From an uncultured Ruminococcus sp. (GTDB taxonomy: Bacteria; Bacillota; Clostridia; RUG12999): a stretch of 52,129 bases of DNA. Where the stretch lies: assembly GCA_902784805.1 (NCBI GenBank), contig CACZWD010000005.1, positions 1-52,129 on the forward strand, given 5' to 3'. The position numbers were made by a program, and so were the translations under genes. This document shows, one piece after another, positions 35,959-43,710 of this stretch. Numbering within the stretch: the first letter of the stretch is position 1; each line of letters opens with the position of its first letter. The notes below the pieces were generated by a model. That model did not search any database. It was given only the letters and a program-made list of their open reading frames with translations, and had not been told where the DNA came from.

Positions 35959-35990
35959 GGCTGTTGCTTAACGCAACAGCCCCGTTTTTA
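35959..35990 (+). terminator. Intrinsic terminator after thrC
   Basis: 9 bp stem GGCTGTTGC (35959-35967) with GCAACAGCC (35973-35981), followed by CGTTTTTA. Confidence 0.85.
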
Positions 35991-35998
35991 AAAACCGA

Positions 35999-36160
35999 TT
36001 ATTTAAGCTCAAAAGTATGACAACTTGTTTCGCCTTCGGTTACGGCTGTTTTGCAGTTGATATTAACTTTTTCCGCACTGCATTTGCCTTCCGCGTTATA
36101 AACGCAGTTTTTTACAGCACAATCAAGATCCTCAATAACTTTTTTGTTGTTGTTTGTCAT
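35999..36160 (-). CDS. DUF1540-like cysteine-rich protein, 53 aa
   Basis: Small gene on the minus strand. The protein has the DUF1540-type pattern: D-C-x-V-K-N-C-V-Y-N near residues 13-22, then a C-x-A region, C36, and a C-terminal ETSCHTF. Four or five cysteines suggest a small metal-binding domain. GGAGGTAA sits 6 nt before the ATG. Convergent with thrC and divergent from the metallophosphoesterase gene. DUF1540 proteins are common in clostridia, some sporulation-associated; role unknown. Confidence 0.85.
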   Translation of the reverse strand: MTNNNKKVIEDLDCAVKNCVYNAEGKCSAEKVNINCKTAVTEGETSCHTFELK

Positions 36161-36258
36161 GTAAATTACCTCCGATTATTTTTTTGAGCTGCTGCTCATA
36201 GGCCTAACTGTATTTTACCCGAAAATATAAAAAATAATACAAAAAGGGGCTAAAAATT

Positions 36259-36987
36259 TTGATTTATGCAATTTCCGACTTTCATTTATATAAAAGTATA
36301 AAAGACAAGCCTATGGATATATTTGGTTCTGAATGGGATAACCATATGCAAAAGCTTGAAGAAGGCTGTAAAATTTTGAAATCTGATGATTTATTGCTAA
36401 TTCCGGGCGATATATCATGGGCAATGTATCTTAAAGACGCATATGAGGATTTGAGGTTTATAGATGAACTTCCAGGGAAAAAAGTTATAAGTAAGGGTAA
36501 TCATGATTATTGGTGGGAGTCGCATAAAAAACTTGAAGATTTTTTGCGGAAAAATAATTTTAACAGTATTTCTTTTTTGCATAATAATTTTTACAAAACA
36601 GGGGATATTGCAATATGTGGCAATAAGGGTTATTTCTATAATCAGGACGCGTTTTTGGAAAAAGCTGCGGAGAGTGAAAAGCTTATGCATGACAAGCTTC
36701 TTTACGAAAGAGAGCTTTTAAGGCTTGAGCTATCGCTTAAAATGGCAGATGATGAAGGTTTTAAAAGAAAAATTGTTCAGACGCATTATCCGCCTTCAAA
36801 AGATGGTGCTGAGCCTGATGAGGCGGTTCTCGATTTGTTTAAAAAATACGGTGTTGAAATTTGCGTATATGGTCATCTGCATGCGTCTGCAAGGAGAAAA
36901 AAATTTGAAGGGCAGTTCGGCGATACGGATTTTCATTTTGTGTCATGTGAATATCTGGGATTTACGCCAAAACTGATAATGAAATAA
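36259..36987 (+). CDS. Calcineurin-like metallophosphoesterase
   Basis: 242 aa with the complete dinuclear-metal set in order: SDFHL (D-x-H), LIPGDISW, KGNHDYWW (GNHD), TH in VQTHYPP, and YGHLH (GHxH). TTG start with AAGGGG upstream; no ATG is available near the start. It ends 1 bp before rnr, so it is translationally coupled and may act in RNA or nucleotide turnover. Substrate unknown. Confidence 0.9.
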   Translation: MIYAISDFHLYKSIKDKPMDIFGSEWDNHMQKLEEGCKILKSDDLLLIPGDISWAMYLKDAYEDLRFIDELPGKKVISKGNHDYWWESHKKLEDFLRKNNFNSISFLHNNFYKTGDIAICGNKGYFYNQDAFLEKAAESEKLMHDKLLYERELLRLELSLKMADDEGFKRKIVQTHYPPSKDGAEPDEAVLDLFKKYGVEICVYGHLHASARRKKFEGQFGDTDFHFVSCEYLGFTPKLIMK

Positions 36988-36988
36988 T

Positions 36989-39097
36989 ATGGATAAAAAA
37001 GAAAAAATACTTGGTTTTATCAATGACGATATATATACCCCTATGAAAGCTGAAGAAATAGCGCTTCTGCTATCTGTTCCCAAAGAGGAATATGATATTT
37101 TTTCTGATATAATAAACGAGCTTATTTTAGAAGGTAATATTATTAAAACCAAACGAGGCAAGCTTGTATCCTGCAAAAAAATGGGATATATAACCTGTAC
37201 TTATCGCGCCAATCCAAAAGGTTACGGTTTTGCGCTACAGGAAAACGAGGAAGATATTTTTATTTCAAAAAATGATTCGTGGGGTGCGATGAACGGCGAT
37301 ACCGTTGTTGCTGAGGTTTATGAAAAATTGGGTGAAGGAAACCTGCGTGAGGGCAGAATTGTCCGCATTTTGAAACGGGCAAACAAAACAGTTGTAGGTA
37401 CGCTTTATAAAAGGAGCGGGCTGTTTTATGCTGAGGCCGATAACGAACATATATGGCAGCACATATATATTAAAAAAAAGAATACAGGCGGAGCGTTAAA
37501 AGGACAAAAGGTTCTTGTTAAAATTTTAAAATATCCCACCGATAAAGAAAAAGCGCAGGGGGAGATTATTAGCGTTCTCGGCTGGCAGGAAAGCAACGAT
37601 ACAAAGTTGCTTTCGGTTATGTACAGCTTTGGGCTTGAAAGTGATTTTCCGCGAAAAGTAATGTCGGAAGCCGAAAGTATACCGTTAAGCTTATCGGAGG
37701 AACGGTTTATCGGTCGTACAGACCTTCGTAGGCAGACTGTAATTACAATAGACGGTGAGGACGCGAAAGACCTGGACGACGCGGTAAGCGTTACAAAACT
37801 TGAAAACGGTAATTATCTTCTTTCGGTGCATATAGCTGATGTTTCCGGTTACGTAAAAGAAGGTTCTGCGCTTGATAAAGAGGCTTTAAAAAGAGGGACA
37901 AGCGTTTATCTTCCCGGTAAAACCCTGCCAATGCTTCCGCCAAGGCTGTCAAACGGCATATGTAGTTTAACCCCCGGAAGTCCTAGACTTGCACTTTCGG
38001 TTGATATGGAGTTTAACAATAAAGGCGAGCTTGTATACCATAATATTTACGAATCCGTAATATCAACAACAGAAAGAATGACTTATAATTCTGTTCAAAA
38101 AATAATTGACGGTAACGATGGCGAAATAAAAAAATATAAAAAATTGGTTCCGTTAATTATTAATATGCGTGAGCTTGCCGGACTTCTTCGTATAAGGCGG
38201 GAAAAAGACGGTTTTATTGATTTTGATTTTCCCGAAGCAAAAATTGATTTTGATGATAAAATGAATGTCCGCGGAGTTTTTAAGTACGAAAACACAGAAG
38301 CAAACGGCATAATTGAGGAGTTTATGCTTGCGGCGAACAATTGCGTTGCAGAGCATTTTTTCCGGCTCGGCGTTCCCTTTATTTATCGTGTGCATGAAAA
38401 CCCTGAAACTGAGAAAATTATGGCGCTCGAACAGCTTTTATTATATTTTAAAATAAAAATAAAGGGTAGTTTAAATGATATAAAACCAAAAACGCTTTCG
38501 GATATTTTAAAAAATGTTAAAGGCAAGCCTTATGAAGCAGTAATCGCTGAGGCGATGCTTCGTTCTATGAAAAAAGCAAGATATTCCGCTGACTGTATCG
38601 GTCATTTCGGGCTATCGATGAAATATTATTGCCATTTTACCTCACCGATAAGACGGTATCCCGATCTTATAATTCACAGAATAATAAAAGAATATATTAA
38701 AAATGGCACTATTAATGAGCAGAGAGAAAAACAGCTTATCCCAATCGTTACGGCTGCGGCAAAACAAAGCAGTGAAAGAGAAATAAATGCCGCCGAAGCG
38801 GAAAGAACCGCTGTAAAAATTATGATTGCAGGGTATATGAAGCAATATATAGGGTATGAATTTACAGGCATTGTTTCATCATTTACGGGATTTGGAATGT
38901 TTATACAGCTTCCGAATCTTGTTGAAGGGCTTGTGCGTTTTGCGGATATTGAAGATGATTATTACAGCTTTGATGAAAATACAATGACCGCGCATGGCGA
39001 AAAAAGCGGAAAAAAATATTTTATCGGACAAACGGTTAAAGTGGTTGTCGCGAAATCAAATGATTTAAACGGAGAAATTGATTTTGCGCTTGTATAA
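36989..39097 (+). CDS. rnr: Ribonuclease R
   Basis: 3'-5' exoribonuclease that degrades structured RNA. An N-terminal winged-helix region (~1-60) and cold-shock OB domains (GYITCTYRANPKGYGFALQ) precede the RNB catalytic domain, with the Asp cluster DGEDAKDLDDAV (~255-266) and SPIRRYPDLIIHR. A C-terminal S1 domain (FTGIVSSFTGFGMFIQLPNLVEGLV) ends the protein. 702 aa. Usually near smpB and secG; secG is instead ~7 kb downstream and smpB is not seen. Confidence 0.95.
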   Translation: MDKKEKILGFINDDIYTPMKAEEIALLLSVPKEEYDIFSDIINELILEGNIIKTKRGKLVSCKKMGYITCTYRANPKGYGFALQENEEDIFISKNDSWGAMNGDTVVAEVYEKLGEGNLREGRIVRILKRANKTVVGTLYKRSGLFYAEADNEHIWQHIYIKKKNTGGALKGQKVLVKILKYPTDKEKAQGEIISVLGWQESNDTKLLSVMYSFGLESDFPRKVMSEAESIPLSLSEERFIGRTDLRRQTVITIDGEDAKDLDDAVSVTKLENGNYLLSVHIADVSGYVKEGSALDKEALKRGTSVYLPGKTLPMLPPRLSNGICSLTPGSPRLALSVDMEFNNKGELVYHNIYESVISTTERMTYNSVQKIIDGNDGEIKKYKKLVPLIINMRELAGLLRIRREKDGFIDFDFPEAKIDFDDKMNVRGVFKYENTEANGIIEEFMLAANNCVAEHFFRLGVPFIYRVHENPETEKIMALEQLLLYFKIKIKGSLNDIKPKTLSDILKNVKGKPYEAVIAEAMLRSMKKARYSADCIGHFGLSMKYYCHFTSPIRRYPDLIIHRIIKEYIKNGTINEQREKQLIPIVTAAAKQSSEREINAAEAERTAVKIMIAGYMKQYIGYEFTGIVSSFTGFGMFIQLPNLVEGLVRFADIEDDYYSFDENTMTAHGEKSGKKYFIGQTVKVVVAKSNDLNGEIDFALV

Positions 39098-39150
39098 ATT
39101 TTTTTAAACGGGGGATAATAGTTTTAAACCTTTTTAACCGGAGGGAAACC

Positions 39151-39297
39151 ATGTCTTTAAAAGAACAAAAGGAAATTGCGACGGTAATGCTTGTGCTTGA
39201 CGATAACGCGCTTGCGGCGGACGTAAACCACATTCTTCATGATTTTGCCGATTTTATAATCTTAATAAAATCAGCGGAGTTTACGCGGACGCCATAA
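39151..39297 (+). CDS. Short ORF, 48 aa, possibly a frameshifted remnant
   Basis: Strong GGAGGG 6 nt before ATG. The product begins EQKEIATVMLVLDDNALAADVNHILHDFADFII, a beta-helix pattern reminiscent of small ACT-like regulators (TM1266-type iron-only hydrogenase regulators end this helix in HEYGDYII). Reading the next frame near 39262 continues NKISGVYADAIISPI-stop, which looks more protein-like than the in-frame tail LIKSAEFTRTP. It may therefore be a frameshifted or truncated gene. Ends before the palindromic terminator at 39311. Confidence 0.45.
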   Translation: MSLKEQKEIATVMLVLDDNALAADVNHILHDFADFIILIKSAEFTRTP

Positions 39298-39310
39298 TTT
39301 CACCTATATA

Positions 39311-39349
39311 AAATAGTCTGTGACAAAATAATTTTGTCACAGACTATTT
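39311..39349. terminator. Bidirectional terminator, 39 nt near-perfect palindrome
   Basis: Arms 39311-39329 and 39331-39349 are perfect complements (core TAGTCTGTGACAAAA) around one base, with A and T ends. It sits between rnr and the short ORF on plus and the DUF5662 gene on minus; its right arm reaches into that gene's stop codon. Confidence 0.85.
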
Positions 39350-39914
39350 AAACACTATATCCTTTAAAATCTTCCGGTAAATCGAAGCCTTTTTTATGCT
39401 CACGCAAAAACCTGAAGGTTTCGTCCTCACCCTGTTCGGCAAGCATTGTAAGCACAAATTCAAGCTTTAAGGATGTTATAGGATGAATAAAACGAACTTT
39501 TTTTGCTTTTAAAAAATATTCAAGCGGATGTGATTGTACATATTTCTCACCCTGATAAATTTTGCTTGCAGCAATTCGGTCGCAAACCATTTCGAGAAAA
39601 TATTTATAAGGCATTTCAATCGGACTAAGTACATGTGTTTCGGGATTATAGTCAGTCCAGAATTCAAAATGATGTTTATTTCTGCCTTTATGATGAAGCC
39701 ACGCTGTGGAGTATCCTTTAGTTTTACGCTCTCTGTCATTGGGGCTTCTTGTACCGAGATAATTTAAAGCACCTACCCAAAATTCGGTAGGTGAATATTT
39801 TGAAAGATCATGTTTTAAACCTTGTAGCAAAATGCCTGCTTTTGCCGCATGACGAATAACGGCATGTCTGTGCTTTGTTATTGTAATAAAATGTTTTATG
39901 GGGTGGAATATCAT
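39348..39914 (-). CDS. DUF5662-like protein
   Basis: 188 aa, histidine-rich. The N-terminus has HFITITKHRHAVIRHAAKAGILLQGLKHDLSKYSPTEFW, and the middle has AWLHHKGRNKHHFEFW. The spaced His/Asp residues suggest a metal-dependent HD-like fold. I recognise the DUF5662 pattern, often annotated as a catalase-related or phage-like hypothetical. Start at 39914 has AGGAGAAA; the longer frame overlaps the upstream gene. Third gene of the XRE/ImmA module (10 bp after it). Function unknown. Confidence 0.75.
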   Translation of the reverse strand: MIFHPIKHFITITKHRHAVIRHAAKAGILLQGLKHDLSKYSPTEFWVGALNYLGTRSPNDRERKTKGYSTAWLHHKGRNKHHFEFWTDYNPETHVLSPIEMPYKYFLEMVCDRIAASKIYQGEKYVQSHPLEYFLKAKKVRFIHPITSLKLEFVLTMLAEQGEDETFRFLREHKKGFDLPEDFKGYSV

Positions 39915-39924
39915 ATTATTTCTC

Positions 39925-40611
39925 CTACTTTTTTTCACCAATACATATTTCACAAGGCTTTTTTCCGAGCTTTTTAAATTCTTTTTCGGAGCCGTATATG
40001 AGTTCGTGTCCTTCAACAGTAGGGCAGCTTGACAAGTGATATTTCTGCCCGTATGGCGTTATGCAATATTTTTTATTATCTTTTTCCGAAAACAAGCGTG
40101 TACCGGAAAAGAAAACGCCGAAAACCGCAGCCAAGACAAGTAGTACAGAAAGCAAAATGACACAAACAGCTTTACATTTCATTGTTGCAAAACATAGTCT
40201 GATATGTCTGAAAACGCCTTGTTTTAAAAGATAATGCGCAAATTCATTTGCGTTATATTCGTCAGTAACGGATTTGCCGTGAATGTTTGAAAACGAATTC
40301 AAGTCACCATTATAAATATGCCCTTGCTCATGCGCAAGAAGAACAGTTTTTTCTTCATCCGAAAGCCCTTCGTTAATAAAAACGATACGGTGATTTTCAT
40401 CCGCATACGTAAACGCCCCGGTAGTAAGGGACAAAGCTTTTACACCAAGGGCGTTTAGTAGCGTCTCTACATCATCGGTATTTGAAATATGGCTGTATTC
40501 AACAATAGAATAACCTTGACGTTCAATAACCTCCGACAACGTATTATAATTTACATTTTTTAAATCATATTGTTTTAAAAAATTGAATGCAGATTGTTTA
40601 TTTTTGTTCAT
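39925..40611 (-). CDS. ImmA/IrrE-like metalloprotease with membrane segment and Cys/His tail
   Basis: 228 aa. The N-terminal domain has the gluzincin motif HEQGH (His94, Glu95, His98) and the downstream third ligand region DEYNANEFAHYLL (Glu123), as in ImmA proteases that cleave XRE repressors. A transmembrane helix at ~147-168 follows. The C-terminal tail has C183, H192, C196, C220 and C223 (KYHLSSC ... KKPCEIC), resembling small zinc-binding tails. The protease is on the N-terminal side. Cognate repressor is presumably the gene 16 bp upstream. Membrane-tethered ImmA with a metal-binding sensor-like tail is not the standard ICE layout. Confidence 0.85.
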   Translation of the reverse strand: MNKNKQSAFNFLKQYDLKNVNYNTLSEVIERQGYSIVEYSHISNTDDVETLLNALGVKALSLTTGAFTYADENHRIVFINEGLSDEEKTVLLAHEQGHIYNGDLNSFSNIHGKSVTDEYNANEFAHYLLKQGVFRHIRLCFATMKCKAVCVILLSVLLVLAAVFGVFFSGTRLFSEKDNKKYCITPYGQKYHLSSCPTVEGHELIYGSEKEFKKLGKKPCEICIGEKK

Positions 40612-40627
40612 TCTAAAAGACCTTTTT

Positions 40628-41059
40628 TTATTTTCTTTTTTTTATGTTTCGTAATGAATCGGCAGCAGCTTTTTTTGCTCTCGCATCTGCTTTTGCTTTA
40701 AATGATTCACCGCCAAACGCAACAACATTTCCCATTGTAATATCATTGCCTGTGCAGCGACAATGTTCAACATATAGCAATGTTTCAACAGTATGCATGC
40801 CGACATCATCAAGAGAATCGAGCATTTCCAAAATTTTTACTCTTCTTTCATCTGCAAGAAGAGGCGTATCAAAATTAACAAGTTTAATATCAAGAGCCTC
40901 GCACATTTTTACAACGGTAGAATACGCTGTGCCGCTTATACCGTTTTTTAGCGTACTCGCAACCGTCGTTTGAGGAATACCAAGGCTTATGGCAAAGCGA
41001 CGAACACTTTTATACTGCCGCTTAATCTCCCTTGATATAATCGCCGTAAGGTTGTCCAT
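40628..41059 (-). CDS. XRE-family transcriptional regulator
   Basis: 143 aa. An N-terminal helix-turn-helix at ~10-60 (VRRFAISLGIPQTTVASTLKNGISGTAYSTVVKMCEALDI) is followed by a charged C-terminal part ending in Lys/Arg-rich helices. Paired with the ImmA-like protease as repressor and antirepressor-protease. A perfect-consensus promoter precedes it, with a palindrome in the leader that could be its own operator. No integrase, relaxase or excisionase is nearby, so it is not evidently part of a mobile element. Confidence 0.88.
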   Translation of the reverse strand: MDNLTAIISREIKRQYKSVRRFAISLGIPQTTVASTLKNGISGTAYSTVVKMCEALDIKLVNFDTPLLADERRVKILEMLDSLDDVGMHTVETLLYVEHCRCTGNDITMGNVVAFGGESFKAKADARAKKAAADSLRNIKKRK

Positions 41060-41100
41060 AATATCACTTCTTTCAAAAAATATAGGGGGTAATAGGGTCC

Positions 41101-41150
41101 TGTTTAAACAATCTCAAAAATATTATACTGCAAAAAAAAGCGTTTGTCAA
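41101..41150 (-). promoter_or_regulatory. Consensus promoter and candidate operator of the XRE/ImmA/DUF5662 operon
   Basis: Minus strand TTGACA (41150-41145), 17 nt, TATAAT (41127-41122), both perfect. A 10 bp palindrome TGTTTAAACA (41101-41110) lies ~15 nt downstream, where repressor binding would block transcription. The 5' leader also repeats a TAGGGGGTAATAGGG-like pattern. Confidence 0.75.
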
Positions 41151-41303
41151 TCTTTTTTCGCATTTTATTTCATTTTTATTACAAAAAAGCATTATAAAAT
41201 TATAACATAAAAACAGTGTAAAAATGCAACTAATTGTGCGTGTAATTTTATAGATGATATATAATTTATATATTATATAGTCACTGTTACCATAAATTAC
41301 ATT

Positions 41304-41332
41304 TTAATTTTTGATTTAATTTATGTTATAAT
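41304..41332 (+). promoter_or_regulatory. Probable promoter of the secreted CHAP-like gene
   Basis: TTAATT (41304-41309), 17 nt spacer ending TGT (extended -10), perfect TATAAT (41327-41332). The -35 is weak. The rest of the 314 bp divergent gap is AT-rich without genes. Confidence 0.5.
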
Positions 41333-41373
41333 AAAATCAGTTATCTGAAATTATTACAAGGGGATTTTATATA

Positions 41374-42219
41374 ATGAATAAAAAATTTATACATACGTTT
41401 ATTATAATATTAATCTTTTTGCTTTTTACAAATATTCATATAAACGCTGCGGTACCTTCGGCATATGAGCTTAAAACAAGATTTGCTTTATTGAGAAATA
41501 TGTATCCGACAGGTACAGAGCAAGAAATGTTTTATAATTCCACATACGACGGAGAATTATGTTATAAAGATTTGTCTGGTTACAGCTCATGGGAATGTCT
41601 TGCGTGGGGCTGTAAAGTGTTTGATACCCTTTGGGGGCAAAGTATTTCAACAGCAGAAGAACATAAAAACGTACAAAATATTTGTATAGGTGATTACGCA
41701 AGATTTAATGCGTCAAATGCATGGGGCACATATGACCATTCTATTGTTATTACCAAAATTGAAGGGAATATTTTATATTATACTGATAATAATAGCAGCG
41801 GAAACGGACGGATATTGTGGGACAAGACTATATCAAAAGAAGATTTACAGACAAAAGTTAATAAGGTATTGGTTTGGGGAGCGGGTAAATGCGGTTACAT
41901 AAGACATATGAAAGGTAATACATACAAAAATATTGATGATATAACCCCGCATTTAACCGCATATGTAACTAAAACGGGCAGCACGCACACTATAAAAACA
42001 GTATTTGAAAATATAAATGAGAAAGCGAATGTTTTAATATGCGGATATAAGGATAAAAGGCTTGTTTTGTACAAAAACAGAGAATATAACTGTGAAAACG
42101 AAATGACAGAAAAATTTGATGGTGATTTTGATTTGATAAAAGTGTTTATTACTGAAAATGTAAATTCATTAACGCCGTTATGCGCGGCCGCCGAAATAAA
42201 ACCGGAAGATTTTAAATAG
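41374..42219 (+). CDS. Secreted CHAP/NlpC-like protein
   Basis: 281 aa. Signal peptide in residues 1-26, with a predicted cut after INA. The region ~55-190 resembles a CHAP or NlpC/P60 cysteine-peptidase fold: Cys75 in SSWECLAWGCKVFD as nucleophile, His122 in TYDHSIVITKIEGN, and Asn/Asp in YYTDNNSSGNG. Unlike cell-wall amidases it has no binding repeats. The C-terminal ~90 residues look like a beta domain. Could be a wall hydrolase, toxin or effector. GGGGATTTTATAT before the ATG. Confidence 0.65.
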   Translation: MNKKFIHTFIIILIFLLFTNIHINAAVPSAYELKTRFALLRNMYPTGTEQEMFYNSTYDGELCYKDLSGYSSWECLAWGCKVFDTLWGQSISTAEEHKNVQNICIGDYARFNASNAWGTYDHSIVITKIEGNILYYTDNNSSGNGRILWDKTISKEDLQTKVNKVLVWGAGKCGYIRHMKGNTYKNIDDITPHLTAYVTKTGSTHTIKTVFENINEKANVLICGYKDKRLVLYKNREYNCENEMTEKFDGDFDLIKVFITENVNSLTPLCAAAEIKPEDFK

Positions 42220-42222
42220 AAA

Positions 42223-42259
42223 AAGGCTCCTCAAAATAGGGGGAGCCTTAACGTTTTTT
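42223..42259 (+). terminator. Intrinsic terminator after the CHAP-like gene
   Basis: 8 bp stem AAGGCTCC (42223-42230) with GGAGCCTT (42242-42249), then TTTTTT at 42254-42259. It also lies before the stop of the convergent minus-strand gene. Confidence 0.8.
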
Positions 42260-42268
42260 CTAAAAAAA

Positions 42269-43066
42269 TTATTCTGCTTTTTCAGTAGGAGCTGCGTCGG
42301 AAGGTGTTTCTTCCGCATTATCAGCCGGAGCTTTTTCCGCGTCGTTTGCAGGAGCATCATCTTTTTTGTTTTTTTCATCTTTTTTGCTTTTTTCCATAGC
42401 TTCTTTAAGATCTGCAATTTCCTTTTCGTCTTTAACGGCATTCCATGTTGATATACCACCGATTGAAGGATTAAATGTTATAGAATCTGAAGCTTTATCA
42501 TAAGACACGTCAAGTGAATTTCCCGAAATCAAACCGTTAAGCTTTTCCTTTGTTTTTTCATCAGTTGAAAGCTTTAAGGTGTTTTTGCCGCTCATCTTAT
42601 AATCGGAAGAAAAATATTCGTTACCGTCGGAAGACGCAAGGGTCATCTTGTTTCCGTCAAGCATTACATATATAACCGTATCGCCGTAATAACTTCCGAG
42701 GTTATAGCTCCATGTACCTTTAATTTGATTTGCGGTAACCATACCGGAAACAAAATTAAGGCATAAACTTCCGAGAAGCATTATAACAATTGAAGCAATT
42801 GTTGCAATTACAGATGAAATTGCAATTATTTTACCTGAAGATAAAGGTTTTGATTCAGCAATTTCCGAGGTGATTTCGTCAACCTGTTCACTTACATTTT
42901 CAAGAGCTTCTTCAGCTTCTTCAGCAAATTCTGCCGCATCATCTACCGCGTTATCGGCAACATCTTCAAGATTTTCGGCAGCGTCGTTTACGGCTTCCGC
43001 AGCGTTCTCCGCTACGTCTTCAGCTTGTTCCTTGATTTCATCAAGAGTGTTTTTTTCATTATCCAT
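42269..43066 (-). CDS. Acidic single-pass membrane protein, uncharacterised
   Basis: 265 aa from the ATG at 43066; AAAGG is ~11 nt upstream, while the ATG at 43078 abuts it. Residues 1-75 are an Ala/Glu/Asp-rich amphipathic helix of DAAEN/VAEEAEEALEN-type repeats, probably a coiled coil. A transmembrane segment lies at ~79-103. Residues ~110-210 form a beta-like domain (GTWSYNLGSYYGDTVIYVMLDGNKM). The last ~50 residues are a Lys/Glu/Ala/Pro-rich tail. No family recognised. The luminal domain faces outside if the N-terminus is cytosolic. Confidence 0.7.
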   Translation of the reverse strand: MDNEKNTLDEIKEQAEDVAENAAEAVNDAAENLEDVADNAVDDAAEFAEEAEEALENVSEQVDEITSEIAESKPLSSGKIIAISSVIATIASIVIMLLGSLCLNFVSGMVTANQIKGTWSYNLGSYYGDTVIYVMLDGNKMTLASSDGNEYFSSDYKMSGKNTLKLSTDEKTKEKLNGLISGNSLDVSYDKASDSITFNPSIGGISTWNAVKDEKEIADLKEAMEKSKKDEKNKKDDAPANDAEKAPADNAEETPSDAAPTEKAE

Positions 43067-43125
43067 CTTAAAAGCCATCCTTTCTTGTTTTAAAAGGGTA
43101 AACCCCAAATAAAATATTTAAAATT

Positions 43126-43154
43126 ATTATACACCTTTTTAACGTTTATGTCAA
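43126..43154 (-). promoter_or_regulatory. Consensus promoter of the acidic membrane protein gene
   Basis: Minus strand TTGACA (43154-43149), 17 nt, TATAAT (43131-43126), both perfect. Confidence 0.8.
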
Positions 43155-43230
43155 TATTTTTTGGATATATTTTTGTATATTCTCATTAGTCAAAAAGAAT
43201 TTGACAATAATAAAAAGGTGTATGTATTTT

Positions 43231-43402
43231 TAAAAAATAAGACGAGAACCCTGCACCAACGCTAAGACCCCCGCCTCGACAGCAAAATAATCTTTGTTTA
43301 ATAATATTATTATATCATATACGCAAGGCGCTGAATGTGCCGAAACGCAATAAAACAATAAAATCTACCTTGCGGCAACGCCGCCTTATTATTTTATTGA
43401 TT
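43231..43402. ncRNA. Probable structured small RNA, ~170 nt, strand unresolved
   Basis: GC-richer island in an AT-rich gap. Its ends pair into a closing stem: AATAAGACGAG at 43237-43247 with CCGCCTTATT at 43381-43390, including G-U pairs. A 7 bp hairpin lies inside (CGCAAGG 43322-43328 with CCTTGCG 43368-43374). A TTGACG-N17-TATAAT promoter (43437-43409) reads it on minus and a T6 run follows there. A weaker TTGACA-N18-TATTTT (43201-43230) reads it on plus. Size and closing-stem architecture resemble 6S RNA, but this is unproven. Confidence 0.45.
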
Positions 43403-43408
43403 GTTTTT

Positions 43409-43437
43409 ATTATATCACAAATTTAAAAATTCGTCAA
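43409..43437 (-). promoter_or_regulatory. Strong promoter reading into the RNA-like island
   Basis: Minus strand TTGACG (43437-43432), 17 nt spacer ending TGA (extended -10), TATAAT (43414-43409). No coding frame lies downstream for 340 bp, so the product is probably an RNA. Confidence 0.7.
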
Positions 43438-43614
43438 TATTTTTTTAAAAAATAGCTTATTTTTTCTAATCGGCTTTAAAATGACACAGTTAAAAAATCT
43501 TTTTTTGTGCAAATTTACCATTATTTTTTAATTAAATATTATTTTTTGACAAAAAATTATTTTTACCTGTACTTAAAATTTACATAAAAAAATTAAAAAA
43601 AGTTTGTTATTCTC

Positions 43615-43643
43615 TTGACGAACAAGGCAAAGAGTGGTATAAT
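43615..43643 (+). promoter_or_regulatory. Sigma-A promoter for serC-serA
   Basis: TTGACG (43615-43620), 17 nt spacer ending TGG (extended -10), perfect TATAAT (43638-43643). The stretch 43440-43614 is AT-rich with nothing else recognised. Confidence 0.85.
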
Positions 43644-43710
43644 AAAATAAAATTATTATTTATTAAATAAAAAAATAAAAACGAAATAAATATAAAATGG
43701 AGGATTTAAT

